From Candidatus Liminaster caballi (GTDB lineage: Bacteria; Bacteroidota; Bacteroidia; Bacteroidales; UBA3663), in assembly GCA_018065085.1 (NCBI GenBank), contig JAGHUA010000006.1, positions 18,780-82,779 on the forward strand: a stretch of 64,000 bases of DNA. The letters run 5' to 3'. A model generated the notes under the pieces. The model did no database searches and was not told the origin of the DNA. It saw nothing but the letters and a program-made list of their open reading frames with translations. The number at the start of each line of letters is the position of its first letter. Within the stretch, counting starts at the first letter, position 1. Both the position numbers and the translations under genes were made by a program. Below, in pieces: positions 39,401-47,708 of this stretch.

Positions 39401-39835
39401 AGAACCCTGAAGACCCTGACCGATAGTGGTAGGAGACTTCTTGAGCATAGATTCCTGATCGACAGAAACCACTGAGCCGGTGATGTCAGACTTCTTCATG
39501 ACACCGTAACCAACTACTACTACGTCATCGAGCATCTGCTGATCCTCAACGAGCTCGATCTTGATTGGGCCGTTACCAACAGGCTTTACGTTCTGTGTGG
39601 TGTAGCCAACATAAGAAATTACAAGGACGGCATCATTGCCAATGTTGATGGAGAAATTACCATCTGCATCGGTAATAGTACCATTTGTGGTGCCTCGCTC
39701 AGCAACGGCAACGCCAATCATTGGCTCGCCATCTGTGTTAGAAAGCACCGTACCCTTGACATTACGCTTCTGGCCAAATGCTACTGAGGTAGCAAAGAGG
39801 CAAAGCGTCAACAAAAACAAAAGTCTTGTTTTCAT
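36479..39835 (-). CDS. SusC/RagA family TonB-dependent outer membrane receptor
   Basis: The 1118-residue receptor has a signal peptide (1-21, ending AFGQ). A carboxypeptidase-like domain (about 24-100) leads to the classic linker DDVVVVGYG near residue 105. The plug follows (PGVMVTMQDGAPDSK, LYVVDGIQVG), then the barrel ending YNFGVNVTF. It forms the outer membrane import channel with the SusD encoded 22 bp downstream. The pair looks canonical. Its codon choice seems less GC-rich than that of the neighbouring division cluster. Confidence 0.95.
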   Translation of the reverse strand: MKTRLLFLLTLCLFATSVAFGQKRNVKGTVLSNTDGEPMIGVAVAERGTTNGTITDADGNFSINIGNDAVLVISYVGYTTQNVKPVGNGPIKIELVEDQQMLDDVVVVGYGVMKKSDITGSVVSVDQESMLKKSPTTIGQGLQGSAPGVMVTMQDGAPDSKAQIRIRGVATINGSAAPLYVVDGIQVGNNADFLAPTDIESIDILKDASATAIYGAAGANGVIMITTKHGSKGHSNINITADFGLQTLSRTLDVCGVDGYAANLRQARVNDGQVDESGNPIMWNPVWNAEYDGKRKAIDWQDQMTRAAWKQNYNISTSGGNDKTTYAGSVGFLRNDGIVVNTQFQRITARANVKTQVNKYLEFGSEVSYTHTDSHGSNSSVGNFGNLSSLRDFAFACPSMDFITSSTVTYAGVSPGTYVSPNVVNPDGTYGEVTGGKNFNDGFWGTTLGNMYAKQMENRARNRTNRTLANAYLSITPFEGLTWKTLVSYDYNSNSSNNFNGGIYCQRFNIVDGNYINLVNGLNGGGADAVGDAYYAPRDGNEYAFSVSNGESQTLYISNTLNYHFEKGVHDLNVMLGNEVSRWYGQWASANATGFESPNNRDINLTTNKYESRQGYGALNLESRGISYFGRVNYSLMDRYLVTATIRKDGSSNFGAKNHWGTFPSAALGWRISQEDFMKDIDWIDNLKLRAGWGQTGNSGGATDLSVTGLNVDGMYVYYGQGAALGLGNNPNVVKGFYPVLKDLGLKWETNEQTNIGIDAAFFGSEFVVGLDYFIRTSKDLLLYKQIRSSSGYDNIYTNYGEIENRGLEIMLGWNKRFNNDLSVNVTFTGSTLRNEVKKMGDPVYYTNSDSSGQGTGDGSNTGAVGAADGYHWGNHSITMEGEAVGSFYGYRTDGIIHDADELAAYLASIPNGNDASETTVGDYKFKDLNGDGAINSEDMEILGNGFPAFNYGFNIGLTWKNWDANIQMHGVFGQKIFSYSAMRLTNMFASDDGCTPNILKSAASAAWSPEHPNASQPRLTITDKNYNMRASDAWVKNGDFLKISNIQVGYTLPRKISRQLMIQNLRVYAGVQNLACFSKYNKYGDPECGQGSVLCTGLDTGRYPMPRTYNFGVNVTF

Positions 39836-39952
39836 AAGCTTGGATTTTGGTAAATATTAATAAAAAGTGAGTGTGTGTATCTTATAGTTTGAATAATGTC
39901 CGCATGTGTGCAAAAAGCAATATTTTCGCATGTATGTACGCTTTAACGGCGG

Positions 39953-39960
39953 CAAAGGTA
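39953..39960 (-). promoter_or_regulatory. Probable -7 element of the second SusC operon
   Basis: TACCTTTG on the minus strand, 118 bp before the SusC start codon. I see no clear TTTG at the -33 position, so the promoter may need an activator. Confidence 0.4.
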
Positions 39961-40015
39961 ATTATATATTTTTTAACATTAGATTTTGTCTGTTACATTT
40001 TTGTTTTAGTCAAAA

Positions 40016-40038
40016 AATGTAGCGTTACATTATCTTTG
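40016..40038 (+). promoter_or_regulatory. Palindrome overlapping a plus-strand TATCTTTG element
   Basis: AATGTA-GCGT-TACATT (40016-40031) is a perfect 6-bp inverted repeat whose last base is the first base of TATCTTTG (40031-40038). This has the layout of an operator over a promoter. No gene follows on the plus strand. Confidence 0.35.
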
Positions 40039-40132
40039 CCTAATGTTACTCACTTTGATTATCAAACTATTACACGCACCAAAATCACAGCTTTGACTAT
40101 TACATTAGGGCCGTTGTTTCACAAAAATATTA

Positions 40133-40169
40133 ATAAAAAAATAGGATTTCCCCGGTTGGAGAAATCCTA
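40133..40169 (-). terminator. Terminator of the Bat operon
   Basis: The minus strand reads TAGGATTTC, a 10-base loop, GAAATCCTA, then a T-rich run (40133-40141). It lies 45 bp past the batE stop. Confidence 0.85.
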
Positions 40170-40213
40170 AAGAAAGAAAAATCTTATCGCTTATCTTGTA
40201 TTGATAGTATGTC

Positions 40214-40975
40214 TCAGATCACTTCGAGCATATTGGATGGCATCCAGCCGACGTTGCCATCGGAGAGTTCGATCTCTGACCATCCGCTGAGCTGCTGGCG
40301 CACACGCACCTTGAGTCCCTCGTGGATGATGAGAAGCTGTGTGCCACTCTCGGCAGGTGTGGAACGGACGGTAACCGTCGGAGCCATGATCACGGCATGA
40401 TCGTGGGATGTCTGGCGATCGGCCTGCGCATTGGCATAGAGAATGCTGACGAAGAAAAGGACTATGAGCAACAGGGCTCCGTAGAAACCGAACTTACGCA
40501 CAGCCACCTTGCGCATAAAGGCATAACAGATCACACAGCAGAGGAAAAGCAGGAAAAGCACGATGCTGATGTTGCTCCATTCGTCAGACGAGAAACAGTC
40601 GCGCAGGGCATTGCTCCATGTGACGAAGATGACAGGCTGGATGCTTTCGATCTTATCCACACAGTTGAGCTGTGCAAGTTCGAGGTTGGCACGAGCATCT
40701 TCGTTCGACGGATCGCGCTGAAGGCATCGCTCGTAGTTAAGAATGGCCTTGGCAAAAAGCTGCTGCTTATAATACGAGTTGCCAAGAGCGTAGTAAAGGT
40801 CTGGCGAACCGTTGAAAGCCTCGACCAGCACCTCATATTGCTTTGAGGCATCCTCATAGCGTCCCTGTTCGTATGCCAAGGCTGCCTCTGCCACAAGTTC
40901 GGCAGGATTGATGATCTCGGCATGAGCCAGGGTCAAGGTCAGGAAACAAACTATGGCAGTGATTATCTTTTTCAT
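40214..40975 (-). CDS. batE: BatE: TPR and SH3-domain membrane protein
   Basis: I place the start at the ATG at 40975, which gives a signal peptide (MKKIITAIVCFLTL...AHA). The open frame continues upstream to 41254 but overlaps batD with implausible Ser-rich sequence. The 253-residue protein has TPR helices (about 22-115, YEQGRYEDASKQYEVLV), two membrane segments (about 140-160 and 170-190) and a C-terminal bacterial SH3 domain (VTVRSTPAESGTQ... GNVGWMPSNMLEVI). It is the last gene of the Bat operon; the Bat proteins are thought to form an envelope complex linked to oxygen tolerance. Confidence 0.88.
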   Translation of the reverse strand: MKKIITAIVCFLTLTLAHAEIINPAELVAEAALAYEQGRYEDASKQYEVLVEAFNGSPDLYYALGNSYYKQQLFAKAILNYERCLQRDPSNEDARANLELAQLNCVDKIESIQPVIFVTWSNALRDCFSSDEWSNISIVLFLLFLCCVICYAFMRKVAVRKFGFYGALLLIVLFFVSILYANAQADRQTSHDHAVIMAPTVTVRSTPAESGTQLLIIHEGLKVRVRQQLSGWSEIELSDGNVGWMPSNMLEVI

Positions 40976-41030
40976 ATTCAATTGTGGTTTCAGTGTGAAT
41001 AATAATATGTCAATACACAAAGGACGAAGG

Positions 41031-42860
41031 TCAGAGTGCCTTCTCAAGCTGTCCGATGATCTGCTCGGCCTTTTCATAGAGCTTGTCCATGGCCGAACCG
41101 TCGGCAGAAGGAGCATAGCGGGCAAACTCGCATGTCTGGAGTACATCGGCACAGCCATCGATGACCTGAGCGTCAACGCCACGGCTGGCGAGCTGCTGGC
41201 GGATGCTGTCAGTGGTAAGCTCACTGAGCTGGATGGACAGTTTGTCTGACACATAACCCATCATTGCCTTGTGGACCGACTCATAGAACGCAGATTCCTG
41301 CTTTGCCTTGAGAGCCGCAGCCGCAGCCTTGAGACGACGCGTTGCCACCTTGTTGGCCTTACGTGTACGCTGTCCGGTCTCATCGGCACGAAGCTTCAAC
41401 TCGCGACGGTAAACAATGAACACGACAATGAGCACAAGCAGAGGCAGGACAATCCAAAGCCAATAGGCAAGAGTGCCAAAGAACGGACGGCTATCGGCAC
41501 GGAGGCTGTCAGGCGCGATGACATGGATATAACGAATGTCACTGCCGAGCACCTTGATGCGCTCCTGGGTTGAACCTGTATAATCTGTGCTGCCCGATGA
41601 GGCAGAAGCATCGCCGGCTCCCTTCTCGACATTGAGCATGAACTCGTCAGTACGCGCCACCTGATAAGAACCGGTGCGTGGGTTGAAGAAACCGAACTCG
41701 ACAGCCGGAATCTTAAAGTCGCCGGCAAAACGAGGGATGATAGTATATTCGATTACCTTCCGGCCCGAAATGCCATTCTTTGTGACACGTGTGTTAAGGT
41801 CGGTCTTTGGGTCATAGACTTCAAAGTCGGCAGGGAACTCAGGCTGCGGTTCACGCACATACTTCAGATTGCCCGTACCCTCGATGGTGATGCGATAGAT
41901 GACCGCATCGTTGGCCTTGATGCTCGAAGATGTGAGTTCGCCCTTGATTGAGAACTCGCCGACAGCATTCATATAGGATGCAGGCTTGCCCGACGGCAGG
42001 GTCTTTACATTGATCACACGTTCGGCACTTGACACTGGCACCTGGACGTTGGAATAGACGTTGAACGGATCGTCCCAGAAACTGCGGCGACCGGTATAGA
42101 CCTGAGCGATGGCCGTGAGTGAACCCGGTTTGATGCGTATCTCGCCAGAATGCTGAGGGAAGAGCATCCACTGACGTACAGGATAGGCTCGATAGACACC
42201 GCCGTTGAACTGCTCGGTGACAGCCTGGACATTGTCGCCAAGGTCAATCTCCTGAACGGTGAAGCCCTCCATATCAGGGAACTTCACGTCGTTGACGCTT
42301 GCTACGTTCTGGTTGCGGAAATAGAGTTTCATCGTGGCTACGAGAGCCTCTCCCTCATAAACGGTGGTCTTATTTACGTCGATGCCAAGCATGATATCGT
42401 CCTTGCCGATACCGGTCGATGACTGCGAGCCGCCATTGCGCTTGTCTCCGGACGACTGGTTGTTCTGACTGGCTGCAATAGCCTTAACTGTCAGTTCGTT
42501 GCTGGTATAGAGCTTTCCGCCCACCTTTGCCTTGGCTGCAGGAATGGTATAGGAACCTTCCTTCTCGGCCACAAGCACATAGGTGTAGGTCGTAGTATTG
42601 CTTGTGGTCATCTTTCCGCTCGAATCGATGCTGCGCTGCATATAGGTGCTTGGGAAAGGACCGCTGACCAGTCGCAAACCTGAAGCCGAAGGATCGCACT
42701 CAAAGTTGTCGCACTTATCATTGATCTCGAACTCCACCTGTATGCGCTTGCCAGCCTCGACGGTCGATCCGCCTTTGACGCTTGCCACAAACGAGACTTC
42801 TGCCCATGCCGATGCAAGGGAGAGGAATGCTACAAGTATTGCCAGTAAAAACTTCTTCAT
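41031..42860 (-). CDS. batD: BatD oxygen-tolerance protein
   Basis: The 609-residue protein has a signal peptide (1-20, ending AWAE) and repeated beta-sandwich domains of the BatD type (about 22-440, with PDMEGFTVQEID and KVIEYTIIPRFAGDFKIPAVEF, split here as KVIEYTIIPRF and FKIPAVEF). A membrane segment near 465-485 (WLWIVLPLLVLIVVFIVY) precedes a cytoplasmic helical tail. It lies between batC and batE. The molecular role is not established; the family is associated with aerotolerance and stress. Confidence 0.92.
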   Translation of the reverse strand: MKKFLLAILVAFLSLASAWAEVSFVASVKGGSTVEAGKRIQVEFEINDKCDNFECDPSASGLRLVSGPFPSTYMQRSIDSSGKMTTSNTTTYTYVLVAEKEGSYTIPAAKAKVGGKLYTSNELTVKAIAASQNNQSSGDKRNGGSQSSTGIGKDDIMLGIDVNKTTVYEGEALVATMKLYFRNQNVASVNDVKFPDMEGFTVQEIDLGDNVQAVTEQFNGGVYRAYPVRQWMLFPQHSGEIRIKPGSLTAIAQVYTGRRSFWDDPFNVYSNVQVPVSSAERVINVKTLPSGKPASYMNAVGEFSIKGELTSSSIKANDAVIYRITIEGTGNLKYVREPQPEFPADFEVYDPKTDLNTRVTKNGISGRKVIEYTIIPRFAGDFKIPAVEFGFFNPRTGSYQVARTDEFMLNVEKGAGDASASSGSTDYTGSTQERIKVLGSDIRYIHVIAPDSLRADSRPFFGTLAYWLWIVLPLLVLIVVFIVYRRELKLRADETGQRTRKANKVATRRLKAAAAALKAKQESAFYESVHKAMMGYVSDKLSIQLSELTTDSIRQQLASRGVDAQVIDGCADVLQTCEFARYAPSADGSAMDKLYEKAEQIIGQLEKAL

Positions 42861-42935
42861 ATTCTGTAGTTAGTTCGTTATTCAAAAATAGATTTCAGAA
42901 CGATGCAACGATGCGTCGCCATGTGTCAGGATGTG

Positions 42936-43715
42936 TTACCAGTCCTTGAGAGTTCCGTTCATGCGGCGGATCTCCATCTCACGTTCCTTTTCCTTGTCTT
43001 GTTCCTGTTGTTTCCTCATCACACGTGCCTGAGTTTCTTTCTCCTCACGCTCGTTCTGTTCGAGGATGGACTGACGCTGGTCTTCCGACATCTGACGGTT
43101 GTCCTGCTGTTGCTGCTGGTCTTGCTGCTGTTGCTGATCCTGATTCTGCTGCTGTTGCTGGTCCTGTTGCTGCTGGTCCTGCTGTTGCTGCTGATCCTGG
43201 TTCTGCTGCTGTTGTTGTTGCTGGTCCTGCTGATCCTGATTTTGATCCTTCTGGTCCTGATTCTGCTCTTTATCGAGCTGTTTCTTTGCCACAAGATAGT
43301 TATATCGGGCATCATGATCAGTAGGATCCTGTTTCAGTGCCTCCTTGAAGCAATTTGCAGCTTGCTGGTACTGCTGGGCTGCCATGGCAATCTCGCCCTT
43401 CTGATAAAGAGCCTGCGAACAGAGTTTGCGATTATCGTCGCGATGTGCATCTCTTACCAGACCCGTGAGGATGCTGTCGGCCTCCTGCATCTTATGGACA
43501 TCCTGCTGGCAGATAAGTGCGGTGGCGAGGTTAAAACGCGCCACGGTGTCTGACGGATTGATATCGAGCGCACGACGATATGACATCTCGGCATCCTGAT
43601 AACGTCCGGCCTCGAAGTGACTGTTTCCCGAACGGTCATAGCTGCGCACCTTGCTCTGTGCCATCACAGAACAAGCCACCAGCATACATATATATATAAT
43701 AATGTATCGTTTCAT
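42936..43715 (-). CDS. batC: BatC: TPR protein with a glutamine-rich tract
   Basis: The 259-residue protein has a signal peptide (1-20, ending VMAQ) and three TPR-like units (about 25-145). Next is a 55-residue tract made only of Gln, Asp, Asn and one Lys (about 151-205), and then a charged helical tail. The DNA of the tract is rich in CTG-type triplets on the plus strand. Start and stop overlap the neighbouring genes tightly: the ATG overlaps the batB stop by 4 bp. TPRs suggest a scaffold for the VWA proteins BatA and BatB. Confidence 0.9.
   Translation of the reverse strand: MKRYIIIYICMLVACSVMAQSKVRSYDRSGNSHFEAGRYQDAEMSYRRALDINPSDTVARFNLATALICQQDVHKMQEADSILTGLVRDAHRDDNRKLCSQALYQKGEIAMAAQQYQQAANCFKEALKQDPTDHDARYNYLVAKKQLDKEQNQDQKDQNQDQQDQQQQQQQNQDQQQQQDQQQQDQQQQQNQDQQQQQDQQQQQDNRQMSEDQRQSILEQNEREEKETQARVMRKQQEQDKEKEREMEIRRMNGTLKDW
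43101..43265. repeat. Low-complexity Gln/Asp codon tract in batC
   Basis: About 165 bp of CAG/CAA and GAC/GAT codons on the minus strand, repeating words such as QQQQD and QNQD. Copy-number change in steps of three bases would keep the reading frame. Confidence 0.9.
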
Positions 43716-44743
43716 TCGAACAACTTAATTTTAGAGAACATCGGTGTGGCACGGTCAACGACAAACAGATCGATCAGCAGACACAGCATGGCCACAAGCA
43801 CGAACCAGAAGAACTGATCGTCATATTCGGCATAGACATGGCTTTCGAGTTCGGTAGTCTTCATCTGATGTAGCGACTCGATGACCGAATTAATGGCTGA
43901 ATTGCTGTTGTCGGCATGGGCATAGACACCATGACCGGCCTCAGCCACCTGACGGGCAATCGACTCATCCAGACGAGTGGTGATAGGATTGCCGTTGCTG
44001 TCCTTGCGCGGACTGTTACGACGACCGGAACCGTCAGGAATTACCGTGCCCTGAACCGAACCGACGCCAATGACATGCGTAGGGATTCCCTTCTCATAAG
44101 CGGCAGTGGCGGCGCCTGCAGCATCATCCTCATGGTTTTCGGCATCGGTAATAAGCACGATAGCCTTGCTGCTCTCCTCTCGCGGAGTGAAGCTGCGCAC
44201 CGCCAGGTTGATGGCAGCACCGATGGCCGTACCCTGCACCGAGATATTGCCTGGCGCAATCGATTCGAGGAACATTTTGGCCGACACATAGTCATTGGTG
44301 ATTGGCAACTGCACCACGGCATCGCCAGCAAAGACTACGAGACCCACCTGATCGTTCTTCATCTGGTCGAGCATACGCGACAGCATTCGCTTTGACTTAT
44401 CCAGACGGCTTGGGGCGATATCCTCAGCCAGCATTGAGTTGGAGATATCGAGACAGACCATCACCTCGATACCGTCCTTCTTGACTGTTTCGAGCTTCGA
44501 ACCGAACTGCGGACGGGCAGCTGCAACGATAAGGCATATCATGGCCACCATCTGCAGGATGAACTTTATGTTGCGCTTCTGACTGCTGACGCCATGCATC
44601 AACGGACGCAACAGAGCCACGTCGCCGAAACGGGCAAGCGCATGACGGGAAAGATGTGACGACATGACGAAAATGCCTGTCAGCACCACAACCGCCAGAA
44701 GCAGCCAGAGCATATTGGGATTTGCGAAACGGAAGTTATCCAT
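43712..44743 (-). CDS. batB: BatB: VWA-domain membrane protein
   Basis: The 343-residue protein has two N-terminal membrane segments (about 8-28 and 58-78). A von Willebrand factor A domain with an intact metal site (MVCLDISNSML, DxSxS near residue 98) follows, and a C-terminal membrane segment near 310-330. VWA domains bind protein partners through a metal ion. It is closely related in layout to the upstream BatA; the two are separated by a 63-bp spacer with a tandem repeat. Confidence 0.92.
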   Translation of the reverse strand: MDNFRFANPNMLWLLLAVVVLTGIFVMSSHLSRHALARFGDVALLRPLMHGVSSQKRNIKFILQMVAMICLIVAAARPQFGSKLETVKKDGIEVMVCLDISNSMLAEDIAPSRLDKSKRMLSRMLDQMKNDQVGLVVFAGDAVVQLPITNDYVSAKMFLESIAPGNISVQGTAIGAAINLAVRSFTPREESSKAIVLITDAENHEDDAAGAATAAYEKGIPTHVIGVGSVQGTVIPDGSGRRNSPRKDSNGNPITTRLDESIARQVAEAGHGVYAHADNSNSAINSVIESLHQMKTTELESHVYAEYDDQFFWFVLVAMLCLLIDLFVVDRATPMFSKIKLFE

Positions 44744-44750
44744 TATTCTT

Positions 44751-44794
44751 TGTTATTGTAAACCGATAAATCTGTTATTGTGAACCGATAATCC
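44751..44794. repeat. 22-bp direct tandem repeat between batA and batB
   Basis: TGTTATTGTAAACCGATAAATC (44751-44772; given here only to show the unit's start TGTTATTGT and core ACCGATAA) is followed at once by a near-identical copy (44773-44794). Together they fill most of the spacer. Confidence 0.85.
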
Positions 44795-44806
44795 AGTTGT
44801 TGCCTG

Positions 44807-45799
44807 TCAGATCAGATTGCGCAACACCGTATGACGGAGCAGCACATGGAGCAGCAACATGATGATGGCTGCAATGGCGAAAGGAAGGAACTCCTCCTCG
44901 CGGCGACTGAACTCGCGCACACTCATCTTCGTCTTCTCCATCTGGTCGATCTCCTCGAAGATGTCCGAGAGCTTTGCCTTGGTGGTGGCACGGAAATAGC
45001 GTCCGCCCGTGCTGCGCGCCATGTTGCGGAGAAGGTCTTCGTCAAGGTCTGGCTTGACCGTCTGCTTGATGGCACGGCCGAACATATCGTAGCCCGTGGT
45101 CATCTCAAACTCCTTGTCCGTACCGACACCGATTGTATAGACACGTATGCCCAACGACTGAGCCACGGAAGCGGCATCGTTAGGCGAGACGTCGCCGGCA
45201 TTATTAGAACCGTCGGTCAGCAGGATCACCACCTTCGACTTGGCCTCGCCGTGGCGGATTCTGTTAAGACCTGTCACCAGACCATTGCCGATGGCTGTCA
45301 TTGTGCCGTCCACGAGGTCGAAATCGACACTGTGAATCATATTGGCAAGCACGGCATGGTCGCTGGTCATCGGACAAAGCGTATAACTCTCCTTGCCGAA
45401 GATAACCATACCGATATTATCATTAGGACGGCCAGCCACGAAGTTTGATGCCACTTCCTTGGCAGCCTCCAGACGATTGGGCTTGAAGTCCTGCGTCTGC
45501 ATGGAGTACGATACGTCGAGTGTCAGTACGATGTCGATGCCTTCCGTGCTGCTCTGGCTCCAGTTGTCACTGCTCTGCGGACGGGCCATGACCACTATGG
45601 CCATTGCAAAGGCTCCGAGAAGCAACGCGAAATTGACGTGACGCAGATACTCCTTCCACGACCTTGGCACCTTGGCAAATGCCGCCGTCGATGGAATCTG
45701 CAGCGAAGCGCTCGACTTTGGCAATCGCCACACATAGAAGGCGATGGCAGGCACCAGAAGCACCAGAAGCACCAGATATCCGGGATTAGCAAATGTCAT
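44807..45799 (-). CDS. batA: BatA: VWA-domain membrane protein
   Basis: The 330-residue protein has two N-terminal membrane segments, a VWA domain with an intact metal site (VLTLDVSYSMQ near residue 92) and a C-terminal membrane segment (FAIAAIIMLLLHVLL). Its ATG overlaps the stop of the preceding gene by one base (TAATG), so translation is probably coupled. It is thought to work with BatB, BatC and MoxR as an envelope complex. Confidence 0.93.
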   Translation of the reverse strand: MTFANPGYLVLLVLLVPAIAFYVWRLPKSSASLQIPSTAAFAKVPRSWKEYLRHVNFALLLGAFAMAIVVMARPQSSDNWSQSSTEGIDIVLTLDVSYSMQTQDFKPNRLEAAKEVASNFVAGRPNDNIGMVIFGKESYTLCPMTSDHAVLANMIHSVDFDLVDGTMTAIGNGLVTGLNRIRHGEAKSKVVILLTDGSNNAGDVSPNDAASVAQSLGIRVYTIGVGTDKEFEMTTGYDMFGRAIKQTVKPDLDEDLLRNMARSTGGRYFRATTKAKLSDIFEEIDQMEKTKMSVREFSRREEEFLPFAIAAIIMLLLHVLLRHTVLRNLI

Positions 45800-46842
45800 T
45801 ATCTTTCGTTTTTGTTATAGCCACCTGTAGAAGTCTTGACCTCAGCATCTTCACTTACCGTAGGCAGCGACTCCTTGGTCTGTTCGACAAACAGGCGTGA
45901 ATTCATATATACCAACTGATTCTCGTCAGGCAGCGGCTCATACTTGGCGAACTTCACAAGGTCGGCCATCTGAAGGACCTCCTTGAGATTGTTGTGCGAC
46001 GATCGCTGAGAGATTGTGAGCTCGACAAGTTCATCGAGGATCTCGTCGGTGGTCTTCTCCATGGCCTGCACATTATAACGGCGTTCGATATACTGGCGCA
46101 GGATGTCGGTCAGCTCGGTGTGGAACTGCTTGTGCTTACCTTCCTGCCAGAGCTTGCGTCCGTTGAGTTCGGTCAATGCACGCAGAGCAACAACATGGGC
46201 AGGTTCGAGCGGAACCTTCACCTCCTCTACCGGCTTCTCGCCAGTGCGATGTGTCTTATAATATTGATAGCCATAGAAGGCAGCAAAGCCCACAAGCACT
46301 ACAATCAGCACCCAAAGCATCCACCATGCATAGTCCCAGATCACAAACCCAGGCACGAGCAGCGACTTGAGTCCCTGAATGGAGGATGGATCGTCAGACA
46401 CCGACTCGAACGGATGTTCGACCTTCAATGCCACCACCTGAGTGCTCACAGTGTCCCTGCCATTGACCACAAACTTAAACGGTTCGATGAGCATGGCTGC
46501 ACTGTCGAACGCAAAGACCTGGATGTCCTGCGAATAAGTCACCATTCCGTCCTTACGCAGAGTGTCAATATTCAGACGCGCGTCAGGACCGTACTCAAGC
46601 ATATAGCGCTTCTGCGAGTCTTCATAATCGACGGCTGCGATGCCACGCGGAGTGATGGACGTCGGCCATGACACCTCTGCCCCCTCCGGCACAGAAATCT
46701 CGACATGAAGCATACGCGGAATACCGATATAGACCCATGGAGTATCGATCTCCGCCTTAGCGAAGTCGGCACGCGCCTCTGTCGGCAGGCACATGACCAT
46801 AGCCAGAAGGCTGAGCAGCAATATGGTTATTCTGTTCTTCAT
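45799..46842 (-). CDS. Membrane protein of the Bat operon (DUF4381-like)
   Basis: The 347-residue protein has a signal peptide (1-25, ending EARA), a beta-rich extracytoplasmic part (about 30-165) and one membrane segment (about 172-195, WWMLWVLIVVLVGFAAFY). A helical cytoplasmic part follows (HTELTDILRQYIERRYNVQ near residue 245). The layout fits the protein commonly encoded between the DUF58 protein and BatA. Its ATG overlaps the DUF58 gene by 4 bp (ATGA). The function is unknown; a link to the MoxR-VWA complex is inferred from position. Confidence 0.8.
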   Translation of the reverse strand: MKNRITILLLSLLAMVMCLPTEARADFAKAEIDTPWVYIGIPRMLHVEISVPEGAEVSWPTSITPRGIAAVDYEDSQKRYMLEYGPDARLNIDTLRKDGMVTYSQDIQVFAFDSAAMLIEPFKFVVNGRDTVSTQVVALKVEHPFESVSDDPSSIQGLKSLLVPGFVIWDYAWWMLWVLIVVLVGFAAFYGYQYYKTHRTGEKPVEEVKVPLEPAHVVALRALTELNGRKLWQEGKHKQFHTELTDILRQYIERRYNVQAMEKTTDEILDELVELTISQRSSHNNLKEVLQMADLVKFAKYEPLPDENQLVYMNSRLFVEQTKESLPTVSEDAEVKTSTGGYNKNER

Positions 46843-47708
46843 ACTCTCTTCTTAAACAATCCGAGCAAAGCCGGCACAAAATCATCGTCGGTCGAAATCG
46901 ATGCATTATCGACACCGCTGCGAAGGAAAGCCTGCTGCATGTTCTGCTGCAAATTGGCAAACCATTCCTTATAGGCATTGCGAACCTTGGCCGATGAGGT
47001 GTCAATCCATCGTTCCTGTCCGGTCTCGGCATCCTCCACACGCATCAGTCCCACGTCAGGCAGTTCACGCTCACGCTGGTCATAGACCTGAATGGCCACA
47101 ACATCGTGCTTGCGGCTGGCAATGGTGAGTGACGACTGATAGTCCTTGGCATCGCAGAAATCACTGATCAGGAAAGTTGTGCAGCGCTTCTTCTGTGCAT
47201 TGCTCACATACTGAATGACATTGTTGAGATCCGTGCCGCGCTGCACAGGCTTGAACTGCAACATCTCGCTGATGATGGCGAGCACATGCTTCTTGCCCTT
47301 CTGTGGCGGAATATATCGCTCAATGCGGTCGCTGAAGAACACGACACCGATCTTATCATTGTTCTGTATGGTGCTGAAGGCGATAGTGGCTGCAATCTCT
47401 GTAATCTGTTCCTGCTTCGTACGTGTGACGGTGCCGAACTCGCGGCTTCCGCTTACGTCGATAAGCAGCATCACAGTCAGCTCACGCTCCTCCTCAAAGA
47501 TCTTGATGTGCGGTTTGTTCTGTCGTGCAGTGACGTTCCAGTCGATGTCGCGCACGTCATCGCCATACTGGTACTCGCGTACCTCGGCAAACGACATGCC
47601 GTGACCCTTGAACGCCGTCTTGTAGCTACCTGCAAAGATATTGGCGCTCAAGCCTCGCGACTTGATCTCAATCTGTCGTACTTTCTTTAAGAGTTCTGTC
47701 GTTTCCAA
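46839..47708 (-). CDS. DUF58 / VWA-like protein of the MoxR-Bat operon
   Basis: The 289-residue cytoplasmic protein has the DUF58 hallmark (GDDVRDIDWNVTARQNKPHIK near residue 50, split here as DVRDIDWNVTA and NKPHIK). A VWA-like metal motif MLLIDVSGSREFG lies near residue 82. DUF58 proteins are almost always encoded next to MoxR ATPases and are presumed partners. A purine-rich repeat tract of about 60 bp separates it from the MoxR gene. Confidence 0.92.
   Translation of the reverse strand: METTELLKKVRQIEIKSRGLSANIFAGSYKTAFKGHGMSFAEVREYQYGDDVRDIDWNVTARQNKPHIKIFEEERELTVMLLIDVSGSREFGTVTRTKQEQITEIAATIAFSTIQNNDKIGVVFFSDRIERYIPPQKGKKHVLAIISEMLQFKPVQRGTDLNNVIQYVSNAQKKRCTTFLISDFCDAKDYQSSLTIASRKHDVVAIQVYDQRERELPDVGLMRVEDAETGQERWIDTSSAKVRNAYKEWFANLQQNMQQAFLRSGVDNASISTDDDFVPALLGLFKKRV

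Larger units (their letters stand above)
39836..40213. other. Intergenic region between the SusC and Bat operons
   Basis: About 378 bp holding a probable SusC promoter (39953-39960), a plus-strand promoter-like element under a palindrome (40016-40038), several TTACAT-type words, and the Bat operon terminator (40133-40169). I see no credible gene. Confidence 0.7.

Noticed and set aside
39871..40170. 99-residue plus-strand frame between the SusC and Bat operons
   Set aside because: AT-rich, covers two promoter-like sites and a terminator hairpin, and has no protein-like features.
40976..41254. Upstream extension of batE
   Set aside because: It overlaps batD, has a Ser/Leu-rich antisense-like composition, and the ATG at 40975 begins a proper signal peptide.
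42903..43553. Leu/Val-rich 216-residue frame that looks like a membrane protein
   Set aside because: It is the antisense of the Gln-rich batC tract (CAG codons read as CTG). batC has a signal peptide, TPRs and operon overlap.
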